A stretch of DNA of 43,969 nt, taken from positions 51,702 to 95,670 of the forward strand of contig DAHVDN010000005.1 of NCBI GenBank assembly GCA_027313505.1, given 5' to 3'. A program made the translations under genes and the position numbers. This document shows, piece after piece, positions 24,840 to 33,109 of this stretch. This DNA comes from Candidatus Dormiibacterota bacterium. Its GTDB lineage: Bacteria; Chloroflexota; Dormibacteria; Aeolococcales; Bog-877. How positions within the stretch are numbered: the first letter of the stretch is position 1; each line of letters begins with the position of its first letter. The notes beneath the pieces are model-generated. The model was not told the DNA's origin and made no database searches. It was given only the letters and a program-made list of their open reading frames with translations.

Positions 24840-25748
24840 TCAGTCGAATTCGGCCAGCCACGAACTGACCTCCTCCATGAAGTCCTCTCGCTCCTCCCAG
24901 AAGGGCATGTGCGAGGAGTTCTCGAACAGCCGCTGCCGACTTCCCGCGATCCCCTCGAGCAGCCCCTGCTGAAGTGCCGGAGTGGCCTCGTCGTGTCGAC
25001 CAGAAAGGAGCAGGGTCGGGACCTTGATCCCGTCCAATCGAGACTGCGCCTCCCAGTTGCGGATGGAACCGATGACGTGGAACTCCGATGGTCCGTTCAT
25101 GGTGTGGTAGACGGTGGGATCCCGGGCGATCCAGTCGAAGCTCTCGGTTACCTCCAGGGGCCAGGGGTCCATCCGACAGAGGTGGCGGAGGTAGAAGACC
25201 TTACAGGCGGCCTCGTACTCGGGGTCATCGGTGGTGCCGTCTGTCTCGTGGCGTTTGAGCGTGGCCTCCACCGCCTCGGGCAGGAGCAGGCGGAGCCGGT
25301 TGGCCTCCTGCACGAAGGCCGGGAAGGAGGCGGCGGTGTTGGAGAGGATCAGTGACCGCAGTCCTGCGGGTTGTCCGAGTGCGTGTTCCTGGGCCAGGAA
25401 CCCTCCCCAGGACTGCCCCAGCAGGTGGTAGCGGCCTGAGATCCCGAGGTGGTCGATCAAGGAGGCCAGCTGTTCCCTGAAGAGGTTGACCGTCCAAAAG
25501 TCAGCGCCGCGCCCCGGTAGGTGCGTTGAGCCGCCGTTGCCGAGTTGGTCGTAGAAGATCACGGCACGTCCGTCCCTTGCCAGGTCGGCCATTGACAGCA
25601 AGTAGTCGTGGCTGGCCCCGGGACCGCCGTGGAGGGTGAGGAGGGGCGCTGGAGTCCCAGCTTCCGCGCTCAGGTCCCCATACACCTTGAAGTAGGTCTG
25701 AAATTCGAGAAAGGGCGCCAGCCCCTCTTTCGACTTCACTTTGACCAT
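24840..25748 (-). CDS. Alpha/beta hydrolase, proline iminopeptidase-type (S33)
   Basis: A 302-residue serine hydrolase of the prolyl-aminopeptidase/L-amino-acid-amidase group. HGGPG (40-44) is the oxyanion-hole motif of the S33 family, GQSWGG (111-116) holds nucleophile Ser113, GRHDEATP supplies the Asp, and SSHMPFWEE the His. It likely releases N-terminal residues or cleaves amino acid amides. ATG 25748 is chosen over the longer frame starting at 25829, which would run into mgsA. It is the last gene of a three-gene minus-strand operon. Confidence 0.88.
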   Translation of the reverse strand: MVKVKSKEGLAPFLEFQTYFKVYGDLSAEAGTPAPLLTLHGGPGASHDYLLSMADLARDGRAVIFYDQLGNGGSTHLPGRGADFWTVNLFREQLASLIDHLGISGRYHLLGQSWGGFLAQEHALGQPAGLRSLILSNTAASFPAFVQEANRLRLLLPEAVEATLKRHETDGTTDDPEYEAACKVFYLRHLCRMDPWPLEVTESFDWIARDPTVYHTMNGPSEFHVIGSIRNWEAQSRLDGIKVPTLLLSGRHDEATPALQQGLLEGIAGSRQRLFENSSHMPFWEEREDFMEEVSSWLAEFD

Positions 25749-25773
25749 CCCGCCGCCGCCCCGTTCCCGACCG

Positions 25774-26316
25774 TCACGATTGCGTCGGCGAGGGGTCGTC
25801 GCCAGTAAGACGTCTCCCCGGCTCCCCATAATCGGGCACCAGCCGCTGATAGCCCGACTGCATCAGGGGGGAGGAGATGATCAGGTCCGCGGAGGCCCGA
25901 TTGGTGGCGACCGGAATGTTCCAGACCGCGGCTATGCGCAGGAGGGCCCGCACATCCGGGTCATGCGGTTGGGGCTCGAGCGGATCCCAGAAGAAGATGA
26001 GCAGGTCGATAGCGCCCTCAGCGATCAGGGCGCCCATCTGCTGGTCGCCGCCCAGCGGCCCGCTCAGCAGGCAGTTCACCTGGAGTCCGAGTTCCCTCTC
26101 CAATAGGGCACCGGTGGTGCCGGTTGCGTAGAGCCGGTGGGGAACAAGGCTCAAGCGATTGAACCTGCCCCACTCCACCAGGCCACGCTTCTTGTGGTCG
26201 TGGGCGACCAGAGCGATGCTGAGGACCGGCGTGACCCGCTCCTCCACCCCGCCGCCCTCGGGAAGTTCCAGTGAGGGCGGCAGGGTTTCGCCGGCCTGGT
26301 CCCGCTCTGTCGTCAC
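25774..26316 (-). CDS. mgsA: Methylglyoxal synthase
   Basis: MgsA converts dihydroxyacetone phosphate to methylglyoxal and phosphate, bypassing lower glycolysis when phosphate is short. The motifs are present: ALVAHDHKK (35-43), the phosphate loop ATGTTG (64-69), SGPLGGDQQ (85-93) with the catalytic Asp91, and [22 protein letters not shown]. The protein has about 30 extra N-terminal residues compared with E. coli MgsA. Its ATG overlaps the stop of the upstream metallo-hydrolase gene (ATGA), so it is translated with it. Confidence 0.95.
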   Translation of the reverse strand: MTTERDQAGETLPPSLELPEGGGVEERVTPVLSIALVAHDHKKRGLVEWGRFNRLSLVPHRLYATGTTGALLERELGLQVNCLLSGPLGGDQQMGALIAEGAIDLLIFFWDPLEPQPHDPDVRALLRIAAVWNIPVATNRASADLIISSPLMQSGYQRLVPDYGEPGRRLTGDDPSPTQS

Positions 26317-26951
26317 TGGGTGAAGGGATGGACCGGGTCCAGCGTGCGGACCTCGACCGGCGCGGCCTCCCTAGCGAAAACCGCGGCATCCGTCTTGCTG
26401 CCCACCACGAAGCCGTAATGCATTGGAACCGCCAGCTGCGGGGTCATCGCCCGGGCCAGGGCTGCGGCGTCGTGGACGTCCATCGTGTACGTGCCGCCGA
26501 TTGGCAGGAACGCCACCTCGGTCTTCAGTCCCTCCAGCTCGGGCAGGTGATCGGTGTCGCCGGCGTGGTAGTAGGTGTGGCCGCCGAGGCTGAGCAAGTA
26601 CCCCACCCAGCCATTGGCCTTGGGGTGCGCCTCCAACCTCTCCTCCACCAAGTTGTATGCGGGGACGGTCTCCAGGTGCACCCCGGCCGCTTCCAGCGAC
26701 TCGCCGGGGGCGACTGCGATGACGTTTCCTGAAAGCTCCGCTGCTATGTCCTTGGGGGCGACCACTACTGTCGTGGACGAGGTCAACCGCTCCAGGTCCG
26801 GCTTGGAGTAATGGTCGAAGTGGGCGTGTGTTAGGACGATGAGGTCGGCGGGATCGTCTGTGGTCACCTCCCACGGGTCTATGTACAGGGTCAGCCCCGA
26901 ACCCTGCCAGCGATAGGCGGCTTGCTTGAACCAGGTGAACCCCTCGAGCAT
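26313..26951 (-). CDS. Metallo-beta-lactamase-fold hydrolase (UPF0173-like)
   Basis: A 212-residue MBL-fold protein. The metal motif [10 protein letters not shown] (41-50) gives His42, His44, Asp46 and His47; [11 protein letters not shown] and MHYGF supply further ligands. The layout resembles UPF0173 and N-acyl-phosphatidylethanolamine phospholipase D-like proteins. ATG 26951 is chosen because AGGAGGTG lies six bases upstream; this is among the best ribosome-binding sites in the window. It is the first gene of the operon with mgsA and the S33 hydrolase. A role in disposing of methylglyoxal-related products is conceivable but unproven. Confidence 0.85.
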   Translation of the reverse strand: MLEGFTWFKQAAYRWQGSGLTLYIDPWEVTTDDPADLIVLTHAHFDHYSKPDLERLTSSTTVVVAPKDIAAELSGNVIAVAPGESLEAAGVHLETVPAYNLVEERLEAHPKANGWVGYLLSLGGHTYYHAGDTDHLPELEGLKTEVAFLPIGGTYTMDVHDAAALARAMTPQLAVPMHYGFVVGSKTDAAVFAREAAPVEVRTLDPVHPFTQ

Positions 26952-27021
26952 GGAAAGCACCTCCTACGCAGATGATGGTCGATCTTCTCAGGATACCTCC
27001 GCTCCGGGTTGCTCCCTTGGG

Positions 27022-27387
27022 TCAGCCGCGAGAGGCGGCAATCGCTTGGCTGATCTCCTCAACCGCCGCCGCACTGTCTTCCACATCGACCACCAGCGCC
27101 CGGTAGTGCTCATGTTGGAGAGAGATCTCGATCGCATGCCCGGGGCGATGAACGTCCCAGAACATAGATCCGTCGGAGTAGACGAAGGACCCCGCCTGAA
27201 TGACCCCTGGGATTCTCGATCCTCCGAGCTTGACCCCTCCTGAAATCTCCGCCTGGGCGTCGACGACAGAGCGCACACCGGTGATGTCGTCAAGTGGGAC
27301 GGTGAGGTGGCTTTTGAGCGCCCAGATCTTGTCCGCGCCTTCGACCGTCAACTCCAGCTTGCCGTCGTGAATCTCATAGTCAGTCAT
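27022..27387 (-). CDS. Unknown small protein, possible PH-like domain
   Basis: A 121-residue beta-rich protein: MTDYEIHDGKLELTVEG, LTVPLDDITGVRSVVDAQ, SRIPGVIQAGSFVYSDGSMFWDVHR, AIEISLQHEHYRALVVDVED, ending in a helix AVEEISQAIAAS. Seven or so strands plus a C-terminal helix resemble the bacterial PH-domain pattern, but I do not recognise a named family. It has no signal peptide. It lies 70 bp upstream of the MBL-mgsA operon on the same strand and may be transcribed with it. Confidence 0.65.
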   Translation of the reverse strand: MTDYEIHDGKLELTVEGADKIWALKSHLTVPLDDITGVRSVVDAQAEISGGVKLGGSRIPGVIQAGSFVYSDGSMFWDVHRPGHAIEISLQHEHYRALVVDVEDSAAAVEEISQAIAASRG

Positions 27388-27899
27388 TCCGACAGACTAG
27401 CGCCTGGAGCAGCGTTTGGGAACCGCTGACGGACCCTCTGGGCCGCTGGTGTGGGGGCCGCAGCTCCCTGGGGGCAAAAGCACAAAGAGGCGGTCAGAAT
27501 GCTGCCTTTGGATGCTCAGCGCCGAAGAATCGTCGGTTGCTAGAAGCCCTTGGGCTGGACTCGGGCTGGGTCAGGCATGCCCAGGGCGAAACTCGTGGAA
27601 AGGGGAGGGCTCCGGGAGGTCGAGCCGGTGCCAGAGGGCTGGCTGGCCCGGGGTGGGAAGGACATGTGCTTTCGACCGGGGTCACTTATCGAAACCCAGC
27701 AGGAACGGTGGGAAAGTCCCGACGGGCGGGTGATGTGTGAGTCGCCCGTCAGATCAGGGCTCAAAGGCGGCCTCGACGAAGGGGGCTGCAGGTGGGTGGC
27801 GCCAAACCCACCCAAGGGGGGTTTGGCGGTGGGAGAGGGGAAAGCGTCCTCGTCTGGTCCTCTCCCTTCGACTGCACACCACGGTCTGCTGGCTAACGT
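27388..27899. other. 512-bp region without a convincing gene, two inverted repeats
   Basis: Plus-strand frames here are proline/arginine/glycine-rich and look like shadow frames. Two perfect stems stand out: GACGGGCG/CGCCCGTC (27721-27728 with 27743-27750) and GCCAAACCC/GGGTTTGGC (27801-27809 with 27819-27827). The second is probably the 3' end of the NRAMP transcript. The rest could hold a small RNA, but I could not match it to RNase P, tmRNA or SRP RNA. Confidence 0.4.
27801..27827 (-). terminator. Hairpin downstream of the NRAMP-family gene
   Basis: Arms GCCAAACCC and GGGTTTGGC pair perfectly around a 9-base loop, 73 bp beyond the stop codon of the minus-strand transporter gene. No T-tract follows on that strand, so it is not a classical intrinsic terminator; it may protect the 3' end or assist Rho. 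Confidence 0.4.
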
Positions 27900-29534
27900 T
27901 CAGCGAGCTACTGCAAGCTGCCCTATCTTCACCGCCAGCAGCACCACTGCCAGCACCAGGTAGCCGCGGAGCGCCAGCATGCCTATCCGCTGCCCCCGGG
28001 ACCACACGGGAGGTTTCAGAGTGGAGAGAGGCGGCATCCTCCATACCTGGCGATCTCCGGTGACGGCCCGTTCCCGCTCGGGATCGGTCCCCCTCCGGCG
28101 CCTGGCCATTACCCCCATCCAGCCGAGTCCAGCTCCGCCCAGCACCGTCACCGAAAGGGTGAAAGGCCCGAGCGGGAGCTGGGGAAAGACCGTGGTCACC
28201 GTCAGGATCAGGGAGAGCAACACCAGCACCGAGACGATGATGGTGGCGGCCACATTCTGGCGGGCGGAGTTGACCCATGGGCCCAGGACCTCAGCGTCGT
28301 TGCAGAGGAGCAGCAGGAAGACGATCGCGGAGGGCAGCAGGACTCCCGCCAGCACCTGGACTCCGGTGGTCATGAGACCGAGCGGAGCCCCGGGAATCAG
28401 GACGATCCCGGCGGCGACAGCGATCATGGCCGCGAACGACAAATAGAAGCCCTTGGCATCCCGCACGCTGCGATGGAGGGAGTGCTTGAGCCCGAAGCTG
28501 TCGCCCAAAGCGTAGGAGGTCGACAGGGTCACCGCCGAGGCGCCGATCACGGACGCGTTGACCAGGACGACCGCGAAGATGGCCCCTGAAGCCGAGCCGG
28601 CTCGGCGGCTGAGGCCCTCAGCGACTGTGAGCCCGGACCCGAACTGCCCAGCGAAGCTGCTGTGCGAGAAGGCGAAGGCGGTAGCCACCATGAGCGCACC
28701 CGCACCCGCCGTGGTCAGCACCGCCCCTATGGAGGTGTCCGCGAGCTCGTACTTGAGCCATCTGGTGGTGATGCGTTTGTCGATGACGTTGGACTGCTGG
28801 AAGAACAGCTGCCACGGCGCGATGGTCGTGCCCACCACCGCGATGATGAAGAGCACCGAGGTGGAGGTGAACCCCCCCTTAACCGAGGGTGTGACCAGTC
28901 CGTTGAAGACCGGGCCGGCGGAGGGGTGGGACAGTGCTGCCAGTGGGAACATCAGCAGGCTGGTGACGATGAAGACGAACATGAATCGCTCCCATCGCTG
29001 GAAGTTGCCAGTAGCGACCATCGCCAGCAGCCCGATCGCGACGATGGGGACGGAGGCCAGCGGGGTTATGCCGAAGTAGCGAAGACCAAGATCCACTCCT
29101 ATGAACTCGGTGACCAGGGTCAGGAAGTTGAGGAGGAAGAGGTCGCCGACAGAGAATGCCGCCCAGAAATTCCCGAACCGTTCCTTGATCAGGCGGGCGT
29201 GGCCGACCCCGGTGACCGCTCCCAGCCGCACCACCATCTCCTGGGCCACGATCAGGGTGGGGATGCACAGAACCAGCACCCAAAGCAGGCTCGGCCCGTA
29301 GTTCTGGCCGGCCTGGGCGTAGGTGGATACCCCCCCGGCGTCGTTGTCGCCCACCATCACGATGAGGCCCGGGCCCATGATCGCCGCCAGGGTCAGTAGC
29401 TTTCGGGACCACGGCCGGGGCCGGTCTGATTCCCAATGGGGAATGGAGCCAAGGGCGCCACGGATCTCGCCATCATGGGCGGTATCCAGCACCGCCGACC
29501 GCTGGGGCGCGGTCGGGCGCGGCTCCTCTGACAT
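27900..29534 (-). CDS. Divergent NRAMP-family metal transporter
   Basis: A 544-residue membrane protein with about 11 hydrophobic segments in the NRAMP layout. Canonical NRAMPs bind Mn or Fe through DPGN in TM1 and MPH in TM6. Here TM1 reads GDNDAGG (62-68) and TM6 reads APWQ (239-242), so the TM6 methionine that favours transition metals is replaced by alanine. Members of such a divergent clade (NRMT) have been described as Mg transporters. The C-terminal ~70 residues contain a basic cytosolic loop and a final TM. The start is ATG with AGGAGG six bases upstream. It is head-to-head with a MgtE-N/CBS protein, which supports a Mg or related divalent role. Confidence 0.87.
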   Translation of the reverse strand: MSEEPRPTAPQRSAVLDTAHDGEIRGALGSIPHWESDRPRPWSRKLLTLAAIMGPGLIVMVGDNDAGGVSTYAQAGQNYGPSLLWVLVLCIPTLIVAQEMVVRLGAVTGVGHARLIKERFGNFWAAFSVGDLFLLNFLTLVTEFIGVDLGLRYFGITPLASVPIVAIGLLAMVATGNFQRWERFMFVFIVTSLLMFPLAALSHPSAGPVFNGLVTPSVKGGFTSTSVLFIIAVVGTTIAPWQLFFQQSNVIDKRITTRWLKYELADTSIGAVLTTAGAGALMVATAFAFSHSSFAGQFGSGLTVAEGLSRRAGSASGAIFAVVLVNASVIGASAVTLSTSYALGDSFGLKHSLHRSVRDAKGFYLSFAAMIAVAAGIVLIPGAPLGLMTTGVQVLAGVLLPSAIVFLLLLCNDAEVLGPWVNSARQNVAATIIVSVLVLLSLILTVTTVFPQLPLGPFTLSVTVLGGAGLGWMGVMARRRRGTDPERERAVTGDRQVWRMPPLSTLKPPVWSRGQRIGMLALRGYLVLAVVLLAVKIGQLAVAR

Positions 29535-29829
29535 CTCTGACCTCCTGGCGTGGGTTCGACTAGGACCGTGTGCTCAGACGCACGCCGGGAGGGTGCCGGG
29601 GGTCTTGGTTAGAGGCTCGCGGCGTGCGCGGTGGAATAGCGACCGGGCGGCGGTTTACTGGAACCGTCCATGCTCACCTCCATGCCCCGCCTATCGATAA
29701 CAGCTGGACCCTCAAGGGGGGGTTAAGGCCGCTACCGGAAACTGCGCCGCAACGCACCTATATGCTACCAGCGTGAGTTTGCGAGCAAACCGGGACTCGG
29801 TTCCCACCGCCGTCCACACCCTCTGAGAA

Positions 29830-31143
29830 GTGCCGACCCTTCCCAGCCGTTCGCCCTCGCGCCCTAGAAGACGGCGTCGCCTTCTGACCACCCGTGCCAT
29901 TCGAGCGTCGCTGGTGCCGCTGTCACGCTTGAGATCGGTGTCGCCGGTGGATGAGACCGGTCGTGGCGCCGGACGGCTGGTTGACCTGGTGGTGCGATGG
30001 AACGGTAGCGACCCCTATCCGTTGCTGACAGGTCTGGTGCTGCAGCGCGGCGAGGAGCAGTTCTTCCAACCCCTCTCCGGCGTCGTCCGACTGGATGCCC
30101 AGGCAGTCGTGGTCAAGGATCTCGGGACCCAGGCTGCGGGCTTCATCCGCCGAGAGGGAGAGCTGCGGCTGGTCTCCGATGTCCTTGGCCGTCAGCTGGT
30201 CGACGTCGACGGGGTGAAGGTGCTGCGGGCGGAGGACCTGTTCCTGGCTCCGGTGCTGGGGAGGATGCGCTTGGTGGCGGTCTCCGGCGGTCCCAGATCG
30301 CTCTGGGCCAGGGTTGTGGCATCGTGGCAGCCCGACAGTCAGCAGCTGGTGGATTGGTCAGCGGTGCACCCGTTCGGCGAGCCCGGGTCGGAGCTCAGAC
30401 TTCAAGTCCCGCACGAGGGACTGAGGCAGCTGCACCCTGGGGAGCTGGCCGATCTGCTGGAGGAGCTCGACCAGCCCGCCCGGGACGAGCTCACGACCGC
30501 GTTGGACCCTGGCGCTGTGGCGGACGCGCTAGAGGAGATGGAGCCAGAGCGGATAGAGGACATCCTCCGGGACGCCTCCCCGGAGCGGGCGGCGCAAATG
30601 GTCGCGGCGATGGAGCCGGATGAGGCGGTCGATGTGCTCCGCGACATGGAGCGCGCTGAGGCCGATGCCATCCTCGCCCACCTCCCCACCGAGGCCGCGC
30701 GGCAACTCACGGACCTTCTCGGGTATCCGGAGACCATGGCAGGCGGCTTCATGACTACCACCCTTGCGCGGGCGTCCGAGCACGACACCGTGGCGCAGGT
30801 CCGGGCGAGCCTTCGGGAGCAGCGGGCCCACGGTGCCGACATAGATTCGGTTGCCGTCCTGGATGGAGAGGGACGCCTCCGAGCCGACCTTCCGCTATTC
30901 GACGTTCTGGTGGCGGCGGATGAGACTTTGCTCGCCGACCTGCTGAATGACACGACTCCCGTCACCATTCATCCGGAGGCGTTCTTGGACGAGGTCGTCG
31001 AACGGCTGACCGAGGCCAGGGCGTCATCTGTGGTGGTGGTCGACCCCCAGGGTCGGCCGATGGGCAGGGTGCTGGCGGACGACGTGATAGATGCCCTGAA
31101 AGAGGGGGGGCTGCGGCTGAAGCTCCCCTGGCTCTTCCACTGA
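29830..31143 (+). CDS. Soluble MgtE N-domain plus CBS-domain protein, PRC-barrel-like N-terminus
   Basis: The protein has a PRC-barrel-like front (VDETGRGAGRLVDLVVRW, then VLGRQLVDVDGVKVLRAEDLF), then the MgtE N-domain superhelix (LHPGELADLLEELDQPARDEL, VADALEEMEPERIEDILRDAS, MEPDEAVDVLRDMERAEADAIL), then the linker YPETMAGGFMTT and a CBS pair ending VVVVDPQGRPMGRVLADDVIDAL. The membrane domain of MgtE is absent. It probably senses Mg or nucleotides and gates or regulates the transporter next door. The frame begins at GTG 29830, but the Arg-rich first 28 residues may be untranslated; GTG 29914 is a reasonable alternative. Confidence 0.8.
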   Translation: MPTLPSRSPSRPRRRRRLLTTRAIRASLVPLSRLRSVSPVDETGRGAGRLVDLVVRWNGSDPYPLLTGLVLQRGEEQFFQPLSGVVRLDAQAVVVKDLGTQAAGFIRREGELRLVSDVLGRQLVDVDGVKVLRAEDLFLAPVLGRMRLVAVSGGPRSLWARVVASWQPDSQQLVDWSAVHPFGEPGSELRLQVPHEGLRQLHPGELADLLEELDQPARDELTTALDPGAVADALEEMEPERIEDILRDASPERAAQMVAAMEPDEAVDVLRDMERAEADAILAHLPTEAARQLTDLLGYPETMAGGFMTTTLARASEHDTVAQVRASLREQRAHGADIDSVAVLDGEGRLRADLPLFDVLVAADETLLADLLNDTTPVTIHPEAFLDEVVERLTEARASSVVVVDPQGRPMGRVLADDVIDALKEGGLRLKLPWLFH

Positions 31144-31359
31144 CGGATGGCGTCCAACCCGGTGTGCGGCACCTGAGGCGGTCCCTGACTTTCGCACCAC
31201 AGAGGCGGACGAAAAGAGGGGAAGCTCACCGGCCCGTCCTGAAATCCGGTGGACATTGACCTGGTGGGAGCTCTAGATGGCAGCTGTGGGTAGCCGCCCC
31301 GTCCCAGACGTTCTCAACTTGTAGCTCCGAAAGGAGATGTGGGCAAGAAGGAGGGCGAC

Positions 31360-32796
31360 ATGCGAATAAATCGCGTCGGGCTAAGGGCTCCTCGGATGGG
31401 TCAATCACGGGCATGGCTTTCCATGACAGCGCTTGTTGTGGCGGCTCTCTCGCTCTCGGCGACCCAGGCGGCGGCCGCTACCTCGAGCGGGGGCACGATC
31501 GTCTACCAAGTTCACCCGATAGCCAGGCTCGCGCTGGCGACCAACTCCGCTCCCAGCAGCTTCCCCTACACGCCGAGCCAGTGCGTGACCACGTTCGGGC
31601 TCGCCTGCTACGGTCCAGGTCAGATCCGGGCGGCGTATGACGTTCCCTCGACCCTGAACGGAACGGGCCAGACGATCGTGATCGTCGACGCCTACGGCAG
31701 TCCCACGGTGCGCCAGGACCTGGCCACCTACGATGCCACCTTCAAACTGCCACCCCCACCCGCCCTCAACATCATCTGCCCCCTGGGCTGCCCCGCATTC
31801 AGCCCCAATCAAGGAGGAGCTAAAGGGCCGCGTGCCGGAAACGAAGTCGGTTGGGCGGAGGAGACCAGTCTGGACGTGCAGATGTCGCACGCCATGGCGC
31901 CCGCGGCCACGATCGATCTGGTGGTGGCCCCCAACAGCAACGGGGATGCGCTCAACGCGGTCGAGGAATATGCGGTCTCCCACCACCTCGGCAACGTGAT
32001 GTCGATGAGCTTTGGGATCGCCGAGGGACTCCTCCATGGCAACAACGGCCAGGTGCTGCAGGCCGAAGCGATCTATCAGCAGGCTGCGAAGGCGGGGATC
32101 AGCGTGTTCGCCTCCGCGGGAGATTCCGGGGCCACCAATGGGCTGTCCCTTCCCAACGCCAGCTTTCCCGCCTCGGACCCCCTGGTGACCTCGGTCGGCG
32201 GAACGGATCTCTTCGCGAGTGACGCCGGGGCATATCAGAGCGAGACCGTTTGGAACGACGCTGCCCCGACGCTCTGCCCATTCGGCTGCACCATTGGCGA
32301 GTTCGGGGCGACCGGGGGCGCACCCAGCGCGCTCTTCTCCGCTCCCGGTTACCAATTGGCAGACAACAGCGGCTTCACCTCGAGGACCACCGCGGACGTG
32401 AGCTTCAACGCCTCGGTCTACACCTCGACTTTGATTTACCTTGGCTTTCTGGGCAACAACAGCGGCTTCTACTTCTTTGGGGGCACCAGCGAGGGTTCGC
32501 CCTCGTGGGCTGCGATCGGGGCGTTGGCCGACCAGGCGGCGGCGGCCGACCCCGCCCTCGCTCCAGGCTTCACCTTCGGCCAGCTGAATCCGTGGCTCTA
32601 CGGCCTGGCGGGAAACCCGAGCACCTACGCCAAGTCCTTTCACAATGTGACGGTCGGCAACAACGCCTTCCCGTCAGGGGTTGCATCCCCAACCACGGGG
32701 TATAGCGCTGGTCCCGGGTACAACCTGCCCACCGGCTTGGGCACCCCGGACGTGGCCAATCTGGTCGCCAACCTGGTCACGGAGGCGGCTGGCTGA
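31360..32796 (+). CDS. Secreted S53 (sedolisin-like) peptidase lacking the propeptide
   Basis: A 478-residue exported protein. A signal peptide with hydrophobic core TALVVAALSLSATQAAAA ends near residue 40. The sedolisin catalytic set is complete: Glu168 and Asp172 (EETSLD), Asp255 (SAGDSG) and Ser377 (GGTSEGSP). A C-terminal Ca-site pattern (FHNVTVGNN, GPGYNLPTGLGTPD) is present. Family members usually carry a propeptide of about 180 residues; here only about 50 residues separate the signal peptide from the catalytic domain. The start is ATG 31360, with AAGGAGG six bases upstream. It likely acts outside the cell, and this family typically works at acid pH. Confidence 0.88.
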   Translation: MRINRVGLRAPRMGQSRAWLSMTALVVAALSLSATQAAAATSSGGTIVYQVHPIARLALATNSAPSSFPYTPSQCVTTFGLACYGPGQIRAAYDVPSTLNGTGQTIVIVDAYGSPTVRQDLATYDATFKLPPPPALNIICPLGCPAFSPNQGGAKGPRAGNEVGWAEETSLDVQMSHAMAPAATIDLVVAPNSNGDALNAVEEYAVSHHLGNVMSMSFGIAEGLLHGNNGQVLQAEAIYQQAAKAGISVFASAGDSGATNGLSLPNASFPASDPLVTSVGGTDLFASDAGAYQSETVWNDAAPTLCPFGCTIGEFGATGGAPSALFSAPGYQLADNSGFTSRTTADVSFNASVYTSTLIYLGFLGNNSGFYFFGGTSEGSPSWAAIGALADQAAAADPALAPGFTFGQLNPWLYGLAGNPSTYAKSFHNVTVGNNAFPSGVASPTTGYSAGPGYNLPTGLGTPDVANLVANLVTEAAG

Positions 32797-32939
32797 CCCA
32801 ACTGCGATCCATCCTGGCGAGTGACGGGCCAGGGCGTCCTTACAACTGCGGAGGCTCCGGGCCGACCCTGAGGTGGGCCCGGCCGCATGCTCCGATGGGG
32901 AGGTGAATCGGGGCTGCGGGCGCTGACCGTCCCGGACCC

Positions 32940-32967
32940 GGGGAGCAGGGGTTCACCCCTGCTCCCC
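32940..32967. terminator. 12-bp perfect stem with TTCA tetraloop
   Basis: Arms GGGGAGCAGGGG and CCCCTGCTCCCC pair perfectly around TTCA, 144 bp after the sedolisin stop. The stem is very stable. No T-tract follows, so it could end the sedolisin transcript without being a classical terminator, or belong to a structured RNA with the hairpin just downstream. Confidence 0.55.
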
Positions 32968-32971
32968 ACTC

Positions 32972-33020
32972 CGGCCCAACCCGTGGCTTCCAGGCCGGCC
33001 CGTGCTGATGGGTTGGGCCG
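32972..33020. repeat. Second inverted repeat, 11-bp arms
   Basis: CGGCCCAACCC (32972-32982) is perfectly complementary to GGGTTGGGCCG (33010-33020), separated by 27 bases that contain a GGCCGGCC core. It starts five bases after the preceding hairpin. This 313-bp intergenic stretch (32797-33109) has no convincing gene. Confidence 0.5.
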
Positions 33021-33109
33021 CTCACGTGGCGCTGGCCCCCCTATGGAGGAGGACAGGAGGTGGGTGCCAAAGCGGGGGCCCCTTCGATTCCGTATCCTGA
33101 GGGTTGGTC

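Noticed and set aside
27388-27899. A housekeeping RNA (RNase P, tmRNA, SRP RNA) in the gene-free gap
   Set aside because: Their conserved core sequences were not found; only two simple stems are visible.
29554-29575. A tRNA T-arm-like GGTTCGACT
   Set aside because: The flanking bases do not form the T stem and no acceptor or anticodon arm is present.
29535-29829. A possible Mn (yybP-ykoY) or Mg (M-box) riboswitch in front of the NRAMP-family gene
   Set aside because: None of the conserved core sequences of either class could be found on the minus strand; nothing else definite is seen in this interval beyond a strong ribosome-binding site.
31405-32643. A 412-codon minus-strand frame over the sedolisin gene
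   Set aside because: Antisense shadow; the plus strand has a complete catalytic set and signal peptide.
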